From CAYMAZ01 sp964388575 (lineage in GTDB: Bacteria; Bacteroidota; Bacteroidia; Bacteroidales; DTU049), in assembly GCA_964388575.1 (NCBI GenBank), contig CAYMAZ010000001.1, positions 1-64,000 on the forward strand: a DNA stretch of 64,000 bases, given 5' to 3'. Below are positions 1 to 10,258 of the stretch, one piece after another (position 1 is the stretch's first letter; the number at the start of each line of letters is the position of its first letter). The notes beneath the pieces are model-generated. The model was not told where the DNA came from, made no database searches, and was given only the letters and a program-made list of their open reading frames with translations. A program made the translations under genes and the position numbers.

Positions 1-1893
1 AAGTTCATTTTTCTTTTGCTGATCAGCTTTGACAATAGTGATTGAAGAATATATAGAGTCGTTCTGAGTCAGATAGTTTGATAGGAAGATTTCTGTTAGG
101 GGTTTGAATTCCCCATAGTCAATAACTTGAAATTCTTTATCAATGAGTTTGAAAAAATCATTAAACGCTTCAGCACGGAAATGAAACCGATTGCTTTGCT
201 CTCTGATTGTTTGTTTGACCTTGTCCTGGTCAATTGAATTCCAGAATTCATTCCATCGTTCAATTCTTTGCTGCTGAACATCAATGGGGATCACAAGCTG
301 AACCGGAGATGAGTATGAGCGAATGATGCCTTCAGTCATACATCTTTCCAAATGATGTATGTTTTGAGCAGTTTTTTCCAGAATTTTGCTGTAGGATTCA
401 TCCTGAACAACAAAATATACAGCACTGCTGGTTTCTGAGCTGATTGATTGAAGATGCTCTTCGGCAGATTTCAGGTCTTCTGACATGTAATTCAATGTGT
501 TCAGATCGCTGTTGAATCCAAGCTTCTTTGAGGTGAAGTAAAAAAACACAGATAAAATAAAAATACCCCAAATAAGTATTTTGTTCTTATCAAATGAAAA
601 AGATGCAATGCGATCAAGGAATGTTGTTCTGATATTGTCTTTTGTGTCTTGTGTTTTGGTACTGAAAAATGCTGGGACAACAAGTAAAACAACCAAAGCA
701 GTGATGACAATTGCAAGAGCTGCAAAAAGTCCAAGTTGATTCAATGCTTCAGACTTTACGACATACAGACATAAAAATGCAGATGCGGTTGTCAGGCTGC
801 TCATAATGACAGGCATGGCAATGCTTTTTAAAGCCTGACTCATCGATCCCATACTTCTGAAGTGTGTAAATGCATGAAGAGAATAATCCAGTGAAATACC
901 GATCAGAATTGCTCCGATCCCAAGAGAAATGGCAGAGATGTCTTTTCCGATGATAACAAGTAAGCTCAGGGCAAAGAGCATCCCGAGAAGAATCGGCATG
1001 AAAATCAGCAGGATGTGTTTAATTTTTCTGAAAATAATAAAAAATAGAAGCATGAGTAATACCAACGCCACTGAAACAGTGATAATAATATCCTGCTTGA
1101 TTACTGTCGCATTTGACACAGCAACAGCTGTGCCTCCATAATAATCAATGTTTATGTTATTGAATTTTTGCTGGGTATCCTGTATTGACCTGTCAATTGC
1201 TGAAATAAGTTTGGTGTTTTCTTTGGTGTTTCCTGATGCAAAGACAGGTTCCACAAAAATCAACAGATTTTTCAAATCTTTTGTGAAAATACAGTTGTTG
1301 TAAAGTGTAAAATTGTCATCAAGTTGAAAACTTTCAAGCTTCCGAAGGCCGAATTGCGTGAGACTCAGAGGGTCTTTAAAAATGAAATCTTTCGTAACGA
1401 GACCAATAAGTGAGGTCAGAGATTTGTAATTTGCTTCCATTGTTTTTGCAATGGAGTCAGCATGCAGTTTTGATTCAATTGCAGAATAATCAGCTTCTGT
1501 CAGATAAAACGGAAGATGCTCATAAAAGAAGTCATAGACCTGAAAGTATGCCTCTCCACTGTTTTTAAACTGAATATTCCGGATATGTGAGGTGTCATGT
1601 GTTAAAAATCCGTAAAGATACTCAGCTGCAGAAATGAGTGATTCAGGTTTTGATAAGTTGCTGTCTGTGAGTGAAATGGTGATGATCAGTCGGTCTGCAA
1701 ACTTTGAGTTTGCAAGTACATCACTGATCCTGGTAATTCTCTGATCCTGTGGAACAATGGCTGTAATATCTTCCCTGAGCTGAATGGTTGACAGGATGTA
1801 ACCTGAGAAAAGTACTAGCACAATCAGAACGACAGAAAATCCAAATTTTCTTGCTGACGTAAACTGATGGAATTTTGTGAAGAGATTACCCAT
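1..1893 (-). CDS. MMPL/RND-family exporter, partial (C-terminus beyond left edge)
   Basis: Inner-membrane exporter of the MMPL/RND superfamily, using proton motive force to move lipid-like or polyene products. I translated 631 codons without a stop; the 3' end lies outside the window. An N-terminal TM helix (about residues 16-36) is followed by a periplasmic domain of roughly 200 residues, then a cluster of TM helices containing GISLDYSLHAF, the TM4-type motif with Asp. A second-half TM helix starts the next repeat. The ATG at 1893 overlaps the stop of the upstream glycosyltransferase by 8 bp, so the two are probably translationally coupled. In aryl-polyene/flexirubin clusters an MMPL exporter usually sits beside a GT2-DUF2062 gene. 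The substrate is inferred from that context only. Confidence 0.85.
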   Translation of the reverse strand, partial: MGNLFTKFHQFTSARKFGFSVVLIVLVLFSGYILSTIQLREDITAIVPQDQRITRISDVLANSKFADRLIITISLTDSNLSKPESLISAAEYLYGFLTHDTSHIRNIQFKNSGEAYFQVYDFFYEHLPFYLTEADYSAIESKLHADSIAKTMEANYKSLTSLIGLVTKDFIFKDPLSLTQFGLRKLESFQLDDNFTLYNNCIFTKDLKNLLIFVEPVFASGNTKENTKLISAIDRSIQDTQQKFNNINIDYYGGTAVAVSNATVIKQDIIITVSVALVLLMLLFFIIFRKIKHILLIFMPILLGMLFALSLLVIIGKDISAISLGIGAILIGISLDYSLHAFTHFRSMGSMSQALKSIAMPVIMSSLTTASAFLCLYVVKSEALNQLGLFAALAIVITALVVLLVVPAFFSTKTQDTKDNIRTTFLDRIASFSFDKNKILIWGIFILSVFFYFTSKKLGFNSDLNTLNYMSEDLKSAEEHLQSISSETSSAVYFVVQDESYSKILEKTAQNIHHLERCMTEGIIRSYSSPVQLVIPIDVQQQRIERWNEFWNSIDQDKVKQTIREQSNRFHFRAEAFNDFFKLIDKEFQVIDYGEFKPLTEIFLSNYLTQNDSIYSSITIVKADQQKKNEL

Positions 1894-3064
1894 TTTTCCT
1901 GTTTTTTCTGATCAATGGTAAAATGAGATATGATAACAAACCGAATGTTAGCCCAGCAAAAACTGCAAGCAAAACACTTCCGGCAAGATATTGAACAAGA
2001 TTTGCCCTGATTGATTCAAATGTTGGGTCAAACTCAATTTTCCAGCTGAATTCACCTGTGACAAAACTACCTGTCACATAACTAAGGTAAAGTATGAAAG
2101 GAATTAATGGTGGCAAACTGATGTTTGCTGCCAGAAAGAAGATTGTTTTGCTCATTTTGAAAACGTGCGCAAGTATAAAGCCCAAAACAAGCTGGTATCC
2201 CCAGATTGGTAAAATGCCCATAAAGATTCCGAATCCCAAAGAAACAGCAATTCTTTTGTTGGACAGATTCCCGGATAAAAGATCTTCTTTGATGATGTCT
2301 TTAATTTTTTTCTTTCTGAGTTTTCTGATAATCATTCGTGGCCTGAAAAACAACAATGCAAGAATTGTCAAAAAAAAATTCAGAATGCTAATTCTGCCGA
2401 AATCTCTGAAAGGCCTGAAATGTGTAACCCTGAGATCACCAGGAGGATAATATACCTGTACAGGTATACTTATAATTTCTGTGCCGCGCCATGCTGCTCT
2501 GACCAGAACCTCAAGTTCATATTCATATTTTGTGGAAAAATACCTCTTTTTATCAAACAGAAATAATGGATAGAGCCTGAACCCGGATTGAGTATCATTG
2601 AGTTTGATCCCTGTCTGCAAACGAAACCAGAAATTGGAAAATTTGTTTGCAAAGCTGTTCTTTGAGGGCACATTTTCCAGTACCCGGAAGTTTCTTGTCC
2701 CAATGATCAATGCTTGTGGATTGAGTTCAAGCTTATCAAGAAACTGAGGAATATCCTCCGGGTTGTGCTGTCCGTCCGAGTCAATGGTGATTGCATGACT
2801 ATACCCAAGCTCAATAGCTCGCTGAAATCCGCACTTTAGTGCAAAGCCTTTTCCCCGGTTTTTTTCATAACTGATGATTTCAATTTGCGAAAATTGTGAA
2901 AGGATACGGTGCGTTTGATCTGTGGATCCATCATTTACAACAATCAGGTCAGTAGTGTATTCCAGTACACCTTCTATAACAGTTGCAATAGTTTGTTCAT
3001 TATTATATGTGGGAATAATGACACTGCAACGATGTTCATTTATGATGGCTCGGTTGTCAGGCAT
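1886..3064 (-). CDS. Family 2 glycosyltransferase fused to DUF2062
   Basis: 392 aa. The N-terminal GT-A domain (about 11-225) has the nucleotide-sugar motif VVNDGSTD (42-49) and the metal-binding DSD (95-97), as in dolichol-phosphate-mannose-synthase-like GT2 enzymes. The C-terminal DUF2062 domain (about 265-385) has three or four hydrophobic helices. Such fusions occur in aryl-polyene and flexirubin clusters, where they are thought to modify the polyene lipid. The 8-bp overlap with the MMPL exporter gene supports a shared operon. A TATTTTTG -7 element lies 28 nt upstream of the ATG. Another lipid-linked sugar acceptor is possible. Confidence 0.85.
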   Translation of the reverse strand: MPDNRAIINEHRCSVIIPTYNNEQTIATVIEGVLEYTTDLIVVNDGSTDQTHRILSQFSQIEIISYEKNRGKGFALKCGFQRAIELGYSHAITIDSDGQHNPEDIPQFLDKLELNPQALIIGTRNFRVLENVPSKNSFANKFSNFWFRLQTGIKLNDTQSGFRLYPLFLFDKKRYFSTKYEYELEVLVRAAWRGTEIISIPVQVYYPPGDLRVTHFRPFRDFGRISILNFFLTILALLFFRPRMIIRKLRKKKIKDIIKEDLLSGNLSNKRIAVSLGFGIFMGILPIWGYQLVLGFILAHVFKMSKTIFFLAANISLPPLIPFILYLSYVTGSFVTGEFSWKIEFDPTFESIRANLVQYLAGSVLLAVFAGLTFGLLSYLILPLIRKNRKNG

Positions 3065-3091
3065 ACACTCTGTTGATGTTGTTTAAACATG

Positions 3092-3099
3092 CAAAAATA
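3092..3099 (-). promoter_or_regulatory. -7 element of the GT2-DUF2062/MMPL unit
   Basis: TATTTTTG on the minus strand matches the Bacteroidota consensus TAnnTTTG, 28 nt upstream of the ATG at 3064. No clear TTG -33 element was found at the usual spacing. Confidence 0.4.
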
Positions 3100-3184
3100 C
3101 ATGTTTTTTTCACGGCGAAGTAATGACTATGAATGATAAACTAAAACTATCCAAAGAGTCTGTTCTTGCAATGTCGTCTCGATG

Positions 3185-4381
3185 TTAATTCGGAAGAATG
3201 ACGTGAAAATCAGATCCCAAGTTTGGTTCTGATGTAACCTTTATCTCTCCTCCAAGGCCTTCGATCAGAGATCTGACTGTTGCCAGACCAATGCCTGTCC
3301 CATTGGTCATTGAATCTCCGGATGTTTCAAATAAACTGAAAATTTTCTCCTGATCTTCGCTTCGGATACCTCTGCCATTATCAATAATGTGAATATGTGA
3401 GTGTTTGTTTTGTTCAGAATAATTGATGATAATCTTAGGGTTCTTCTTGTCATTGTACTTGATTGCATTCGATATAAGATTGTTGAACACCTGCCAAAGC
3501 GCAACCTTATTTGAAAAAATGGTATCAGATTTTCTGATATTGATCTCATATTCTGCCTTTTTATCAGAATCCAGGAGGTTGATAACACCAAGGATAAAAT
3601 TTTTCAATTGAATTTCGCCCTTGTTTTCAAGAAGTAATTTCGAATTTCTACTGTATTCCAAAATACCGTCAATGAGTTTTAATAGTTTTTGTGAAGAAGT
3701 CATTATCATATCAAGGATTTCAGTTGCTTCTTTAGTGGGTTTATCACAAAAATCCGTTTGAAGAAGATCTGATAACTGAATGATGTTCGAAAGAGGTGAC
3801 TTAATGTCATGCGCTGCAACTCTTGCAAATTCATTTAGTCCTTTATTCTGAATTTCAAGTTCATACATTTGATCCTTTAACAATAATGTCTTCTTCCTGG
3901 CTTCAAATAACCTGAGAACCTGATTACTAAGAGCCTGAAGAGCAGAGATTTGCTTTTTGCTGAGTTCTCTTGGTTTGTTATCTAGCACACACAGTGTCCC
4001 CAATGGAAAACCGTCAGATGAGATCAGCGGAATGCCTGCATAAAATCTGATGTTGGCTTCACCTGTAACAAATGGGTTATCTGAAAAGCGTTCATCTTTT
4101 TTGGAGTCGGCAACAATCATGATGCTGTTTTGATCTGAAATTGCATGTGCACAGAAACTCAATTCTCTGGGTGCTGAACCATGCTTTGTCCCGTAATGTG
4201 ATTTAAACCAGGCTCTCTTTTCATCAAGAAGAGTTACAAGAGAAATAGGTGTTTCACAGATGTGTGAAGCCAGAAATGTGATGTCATCATATTCCAGCTC
4301 TGGCAATGTGTCAAGAAGTGAGTAGCTCTTTAACGTGTCCAGTCGATTAGACTCGTTTTCAGGAATAGGGGGAAATATCAT
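3185..4381 (-). CDS. GAF-domain sensor histidine kinase
   Basis: 398 aa, predicted cytoplasmic with no TM segment. The N-terminal GAF domain (about 20-165) is of the type often found before soluble kinases. A short coiled coil leads to HisKA with the phospho-acceptor His191 (HDIKSPLSN). HATPase_c carries the N box NLISNAIKYND, G1 box DNGRGI and G2 box GTGIGLATV. No response regulator gene is adjacent, so the partner is encoded elsewhere. A TAACTTTG -7 match lies about 110 nt upstream. The signal sensed is unknown. Confidence 0.9.
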   Translation of the reverse strand: MIFPPIPENESNRLDTLKSYSLLDTLPELEYDDITFLASHICETPISLVTLLDEKRAWFKSHYGTKHGSAPRELSFCAHAISDQNSIMIVADSKKDERFSDNPFVTGEANIRFYAGIPLISSDGFPLGTLCVLDNKPRELSKKQISALQALSNQVLRLFEARKKTLLLKDQMYELEIQNKGLNEFARVAAHDIKSPLSNIIQLSDLLQTDFCDKPTKEATEILDMIMTSSQKLLKLIDGILEYSRNSKLLLENKGEIQLKNFILGVINLLDSDKKAEYEINIRKSDTIFSNKVALWQVFNNLISNAIKYNDKKNPKIIINYSEQNKHSHIHIIDNGRGIRSEDQEKIFSLFETSGDSMTNGTGIGLATVRSLIEGLGGEIKVTSEPNLGSDFHVILPN

Positions 4382-4717
4382 ATGTGATCTCAGAGTTTTT
4401 AAATGTTTATATGGATGAACTGCAATTGGTGTTTTAGATGTTTACTACAAATTTTATGTTTTCTTTTGGTTAATAAAAGAACAGTCATACAAAGTTAATT
4501 CAAACTATTCAGGGTTGCAGATTAATGTTAAAGATTAACGAAAAGTTAACAAGAAAATAAAATGTTGATGCTGTAAGGATGCTTAATGTGGATTATGTGG
4601 GTAAGGAGAAAGACATGTTCATCCAAATACCTTTATACATCAATGAATAGTTTGCTTTTGGGTCTATTTAGTAATGTTTTATTAAGAAATAGCTGAAATT
4701 AAATGGTTTTACAGAAA
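4382..4717. other. Intergenic region, 336 bp
   Basis: AT-rich spacer between two minus-strand genes. The only signal I see is TAACTTTG on the minus strand (4490-4497), a possible -7 element for the GAF kinase, without a matching -33. No gene, RNA or strong hairpin was recognised. Confidence 0.4.
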
Positions 4718-5947
4718 TTAAATGAGAACAGATAACAGGTAATAAATTAAAAATAGAGCTGAAATTGAAATGGTGATAATGGATAAGATAATATATAATG
4801 GAATTTTTCTGGTTCTCCCGTAAAAAAATAAGATAATGGCAATAATTGCAAGGAGTGGTGCATAAAGAGGAAGCCGGAAAATCAGAAAAATACTTGTGTA
4901 TGTGATTACAAGTCCAAAAATTTCAGATGTCCGGTAAAGACGGACATGTTTTTTTTTCTGTGCATAAATAAGTAAACAGATGATTATATGATAAATGAGG
5001 TTTGAAACAGTGAATATTTTAATGGTAAGTAGTGTTGTGTCAAGATATAAAATGCTGTATACAGAAAAGTTGAAAACTGCAAAATTCGATATAAGTAGAA
5101 GATTATCAACGAAATCAGATTTTTTATGTTGTGTGAATCTGAAAAAGATATACGTCAAATGAAAAGTCAGATACATCAAAATAACATACGGCAGAATTGA
5201 AATAAAGCTGATGTCGTTCAGATAGAGCCGAATAATCCAGGTAAATGTAATTATCCAGGAAATTGCAGAACTAATGTATATTGGGTGTTTCCATTTTTTA
5301 AAAAAGGATAATGTATAAAGTATGGTTGTTACAAAAACTAAATATGTGAAATACAAATCAATCAGTAAGGTTTTGTCTGATAAAAGAAATGGAATCACTG
5401 CAATTCCAAGAAGTCCGAGAAACGCAAACAATTGGTCTCTATTTACATGTGCTATTATAATTGAAAAGGTATTGATGAGTATCAGAATAATGAAAAATTG
5501 AACAGGATTGAGGATATTGTCAATACTGAAAGCCAGAAATGACAGGAAGTGTAATCCAATGATGGCTGAAGCAAAAATGGATTTTTTAATTTGTCGGTAT
5601 TTGTTATTTAAAAACAGTGCAAAAATAATGGCTTCAACACCCGTAAGAAAGGTGAGACTTATAATTATCTCCGCACCCAGAATATCTTTCTCCCTGGAAA
5701 AAATACGGTAAATCACATAAGCCAGTACAAGAAAGCAACATGCAAGGACCAGAAAAGTCCTGAAATTACTTCTTAGAAAACTGTGATTTTTCTTTGATGC
5801 CCTTTTCCTTCGTTTTGAGGATGAATGTGAAGAATGACTGGTCTTGTCAGCTCCTGAATGATGTGACAGGATCTTCGAATCTTCTGCTTTTTTGTCTTGA
5901 GGGAGTTCGTTATTCAGATTAGTGGATATGTTTCTTTGTTCATTCAT
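4718..5947 (-). CDS. Multi-spanning membrane protein of unknown function
   Basis: 409 aa, not recognised. The first 65 residues are hydrophilic and low in complexity, rich in Ser, His, Lys and Arg (a SSHSSHSSSKRRKRASKK stretch at about 37-54), and likely cytoplasmic and disordered. The remaining 340 residues form about 11-12 closely spaced hydrophobic helices with short loops and few charges, with no transporter or enzyme motif I can name. It stands alone between two kinase genes in the same orientation, with a 241-bp upstream spacer carrying a TATTTTTG (6039-6046) far upstream. Its composition is typical for this genome, with no sign of transfer. Confidence 0.7.
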   Translation of the reverse strand: MNEQRNISTNLNNELPQDKKAEDSKILSHHSGADKTSHSSHSSSKRRKRASKKNHSFLRSNFRTFLVLACCFLVLAYVIYRIFSREKDILGAEIIISLTFLTGVEAIIFALFLNNKYRQIKKSIFASAIIGLHFLSFLAFSIDNILNPVQFFIILILINTFSIIIAHVNRDQLFAFLGLLGIAVIPFLLSDKTLLIDLYFTYLVFVTTILYTLSFFKKWKHPIYISSAISWIITFTWIIRLYLNDISFISILPYVILMYLTFHLTYIFFRFTQHKKSDFVDNLLLISNFAVFNFSVYSILYLDTTLLTIKIFTVSNLIYHIIICLLIYAQKKKHVRLYRTSEIFGLVITYTSIFLIFRLPLYAPLLAIIAIILFFYGRTRKIPLYIILSIITISISALFLIYYLLSVLI

Positions 5948-6188
5948 GTTTTCAGTTCAGGTTATAACGATTGCTCTTCAGTATTGGTTACTATTGAACT
6001 ATGAAATATCAGCTTGTGTTTTATTCCATCTGTATTTGCAAAAATACGACTAATACAATGACAATTCTTTTTGAAAAATGTTAAATGTTTCAGATTGTCA
6101 GACATGAGAATAGAGCAATATTTTAATGCAGTTAATTTCATTTCCATGAGGATGAAGATAATGTATCTGATGATTCAGTTTAAAATTT

Positions 6189-9100
6189 TTATTTTCTGTT
6201 TTCAAGCCCCAAATGGTGTTTGATCAATCGGATAAGTTTTTTTCTGTTCACCGGTTTTGAAATATAATCATCACATCCGGAAAGAATTGCGTTGATACGG
6301 TCACTCTCCAATGCATAGGCGGTTTGTGCAATAATTGGTACTTTATGGTTAAATTCTCTGATCTTTTTTGTTGCTTCAATTCCATCCATGCCAGGCATCC
6401 GAATATCCATCAGAATCAGAGAAATATCAGCGTCTTCAATTGCAATCTTGTGAGCTTCTTCTCCGTTCAGGGCTCTTTTTAGTATAATATTGCTGTTTTG
6501 TAAAATACATTCAAGATACTTGTAACTTGTGTCATCGTCTTCAGCAATCAATATTTTTATTGTTTCCTCGATTGTTAATTCCGTATTTTGCTCTGGCTTG
6601 GTAATGAACGTTTTTGATTGTGCAGGTTTGTAAGGAATAGAAAAATAAAATGTAGAACCCAATCCTTCTTCCGAATCAAACCAGATGCTTCCACCCAGCA
6701 TTTCAACATATGCTTTAGCGATTGAAAGCCCCAGCCCTGAACCGTTCTTTTTACGTGTCACAGACAAGTCAGCCTGAACAAAACGGTCAAAAACTGCATA
6801 TTGTCTGTGTGCAGGAATACCGCAGCCGGTGTCTTTTACATAAAAGACAACCATTCCTTCGTTAATGAAATTACCAAACTCAATACTTCCTTTCTCGGTG
6901 AATGAAATTGCATTGTTGATTAAGTTGACAAGAATGCTGTCCAGTTTGCTTTTATCAGTCTCAATGATTGCCTTTTCCTGATTGAGATTTGAATTACATA
7001 TGAACTGTAGTTCTTTTTTTTCTGTTTGTTGTTTGAAAAAGTTGTAATGNNNNNNNNNNAATGATATTGCATTTCTATCTCCAGATCCACTTTTGTTAAA
7101 TGTAAGTCAATCTGTTCCGATTCAATTCTTGACATTTCAATGATGTCATTGATGGTGTTCAATAATCGATGACTGCTTTCGTTGACAACATCAATAAAAT
7201 ATTCTTTTTCTTTATTTGTGAGGTTGATATCATTTATGATCTCCAGAAAACCAAGTATTCCATTCATTGGTGTCCGGATTTCATGACTGAGATTAGCCAG
7301 AAATGCCGATTTTAATCTGTCACTTTCTTCGGCTTTTCTTTTTGCATTCAGTAATGCAACTTCTGTGAGTTTTCGTTGTGTAATGTCAGCAGCAGCAATT
7401 AGTTCCGCCGGCCTTCCGTGAAATTCTATCTGAGTTCCAATAAAATACATCCACTTTTCATCACCCTGCTTTGTAATAATCTGTATCTCGTAATCCAAAT
7501 GCTTGTTTGAATTGTCAAGGTGTTTTCTGTGAATCTTTTTCACTACAGAGGCATAATCAGGAGAAACCAAACTTTCAAAGTCCATCTGACGAAGATCAGA
7601 AGCCGAATATCCAGTTATTTTTTCTCCTGCAGGGTTGGTGTAAACCCATCGGTTATCCTGATAAATCATAATTGCAAACGGCGAGAGCAGAGAAAGACTC
7701 TTGAATTTTTCCTCACTTTCACGGATCAATGCTTCGGTTTTTTTGCTTTCAGAGATGTCAATGGCAATACCTCTGTAGCCCATTAAAGCATCATCGTTAG
7801 TAATAGTATTGATGTGCAGCAGAATAGGAAACAAATCTCCGTTTTTGTGTATTGCTTCAAATTCGAATATCTCAGGGGCCTTTCCGATCGGTTTGCTCAT
7901 TAACTGTTTCCTTGCATTGTCTCTTTCCAAAGGTGAAAGAATACCCAGACAATTGAATCCCTTTAATAAGTCATCTTCTGAATAACCAAATAATTCGTAT
8001 GCCTTTTTGTTTGCAAATTTTAAAATTAATTCTGCATCTGTCTCAAATACTGCAACAGGAAGCATGGTCGCAAGATCCCTGAACCTTTCCTCGCTTTGTC
8101 TCAGTTTGTTTTCTGCTGTTACCTTTTCTGTTATATCCCTTGTTGTTCCCTGAATGCCTGTTGGAATTCCCTGTTCATCCCGGATAAATGTCAGACTTGT
8201 TGAGATATGCAGGGTTTTCCCGTCGGCTCTTATTAATTCTGTTTCGAGTGTAATAGTTCTGTTTTTATCATAGGCGGGATCAGACTCTTTGGCAAGTTCA
8301 GTTTTTAATACCTGATGGAATCTTTCAACAGTCTTTTCGGAAAATTTCTCATCCATACGTCTGCTTTTTGCAGCTTCGGCATGTTCTCCGAATAGCCTTT
8401 CTATTGAAGGACTGACATATGTGATGTTAAAATCAAGATCACAGGTGAAAACAACATCTGATATGTTTTCTGCAATGTTGCGGTATTTCTCTTCGCTTGC
8501 TTTCAGTGATCGTTCATGAAGTTTGCGTTCTGTGATGTCTCGTGCTGTAGCAATTAATACTTGTTTCCCGAAATATTTTCCTTTCTTGATGATCACTTCA
8601 ATGGGGAAAATCTTACCAGTTTTACTTCTGCCCCAGAATTCAATTTGCGCAGAACGACCGGTTTGAAATACATCAGACAAGATTTTCTCAATGTTTTTCA
8701 GGTCATTCATGTCAGGTTCTGCTAAAGAATAAGGAGACTGCCCAATTAATTCTTCTCTGCTGAACCCATACATTTTTTCAGCACCCTTGTTAACTTCGAT
8801 AAAATTACCGTTTTCATTTAAAATATAGATGGCTTCAGTGAGTGTGTTGAAAATGTCAAGATAAGTTTCTTTAGTAAGATGAAGTTCGTCCTCGGCAATT
8901 TTGCGCCTTGTTATATCCATCGCAAGCCCGTCAATGATCGTCTCATCCTTTTGATGATAAAGATGAATACTTCTGTCGTGCAACCATTTCCATTTCCCAT
9001 CAGAACAGAGAATCCTGTATTCCATGTTGATGGGATTGCCCTGCATAGCTGAGTTGAGAACCCTGTCAACCATCGGCTGATCGTCAGGATGGACAGAGTT

Positions 9101-10045
9101 GTACCAGAGCATCGGATCCGCTTTTAATTGTTCAGGGTTATAGCCCAAAACCTGAATGACCTGCTCCGAATGATAACTTCTTCCTTTCTTATTGGAAAAA
9201 CTATATACAATGTCAGGTGAGTTTTCAACAAGTCTTTTAAATCTTTCCTCTGACTGTCGCAGTGAATCTTCATATTGTTTTCTGTCAGAAATATCACGAA
9301 TAAATGTTTCATAGTATCCATCAGGCAAAATGCGCGTGTGGATCTCTATTTCAATTATTTGGCCGTCTTTCTTTCTGAGTTTTCGTTCAGTGATTAACGT
9401 CTTATTCTGATTAGACGATTCACTTCGAACTGCTATCTTTTTTAAATCTGTTTCAGGAAAAATATCGTTAAATGAAAGATTCTTTATCTCGTTGATACCA
9501 TATCCGGTCATGTGTCGTGTCATTTCATTGCAGTAAGTAATTTTTCCCTCCCCATTTGTCTGAATGAATGCGTCAGGAGAAAATTCAAGTACATGACAAA
9601 ATGTATGGTCATATTCAGAATGAGAATGTTCAGCAGTTCTTTCATCATCCTGAATGCATTTCTTTCTGTATTCTGAGATAAATGTAATGAAATATTCCTT
9701 TTTTTCCGATATGACTGTGATCCTGTATGTCTTATCGTTTTGTTTGTTCTGAATTTCAAATGTGGAATTCCCTCCGTGAATGGCGACTTTTCCATATTTG
9801 CTGATAAACTTTAGAGAAAAATGGTCATCTTTTTTGAAAATTTCTTTTGCAGTTTTTCCGGTTATTTGTGAAGACTTCAAACCAATCAGATCTTCATAGG
9901 CGGTATTAACCTCAATGATCAAATAATCAACAGGGGTCCCCTTTTTATTAAGTATAATTTTGTGCATGCCATATCCGATCGGGGCCTGTTGAATTATGAA
10001 TTGATAATAGTTATTGTTCATTGGTAACGTTGAAACAGAGCTCAT
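6189..10045 (-). CDS. Multi-PAS hybrid sensor histidine kinase, broken by an assembly gap
   Basis: Large hybrid kinase with about seven tandem PAS/PAC domains (residues about 10-895; several carry the TRDITERK-type PAC ending). HisKA follows with the phospho-acceptor in FLANLSHEIRTPMNG, then HATPase_c (NLINNAISF, DTGCGIP, GSGLGLSIAK) and a receiver domain with the acceptor Asp in LILMDIRMPGMDG and the conserved Lys in ISKPVN. No TM segment is seen, so it is probably cytoplasmic. The frame breaks at ten Ns (7050-7059). Both flanks carry AATG; merging on that overlap removes 14 bases and restores one frame of 1,280 codons plus stop. The gene is thus probably intact in the organism. Confidence 0.9.
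7050..7059. other. Scaffold gap (10 N) inside the hybrid kinase gene
   Basis: Ten undetermined bases. The left flank ends in GTTGTAATG and the right flank starts with AATGATATTG. The shared AATG suggests two contigs that really overlap by 4 bases, so the gap has negative length. Confidence 0.85.
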
Positions 10046-10258
10046 GTAGTAACGATTTTTAAATAATGTGTTTCTTTGGAGTCTTGTTTAAAAATGTATA
10101 TTTTTCTAAAGGATATTAAAGTCAAAAACATTTATTATTGTTTTATTTTGTGATGATAGTCATAATACATTATGTTGTAAAATCGGTAAAAATACAAAAA
10201 TTTAACAAATTTCAACATTTGTTAATTGTTTTTTAAACTGTGATAAAAAACCAGAGTT
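10046..10258. other. Intergenic region upstream of the hybrid kinase
   Basis: 213 bp, very AT-rich, between two minus-strand genes. No clear TAnnTTTG element, RNA or terminator was seen. Confidence 0.3.

Noticed and set aside
98..120. GGGGTTTGAATTCCCC, tRNA T-arm-like or a palindrome
   Set aside because: It lies in the MMPL coding sequence with no acceptor or anticodon arm around it.
5962..6147. 61-aa minus-strand ORF between the membrane protein and the hybrid kinase
   Set aside because: No family resemblance, no promoter at its start, and hydrophobicity or codon use gives no support.
6189..6854. Separate response-regulator/ATPase gene start at 6854
   Set aside because: The reading frame continues upstream to the N gap with family-typical kinase sequence, so it is the end of the hybrid kinase.
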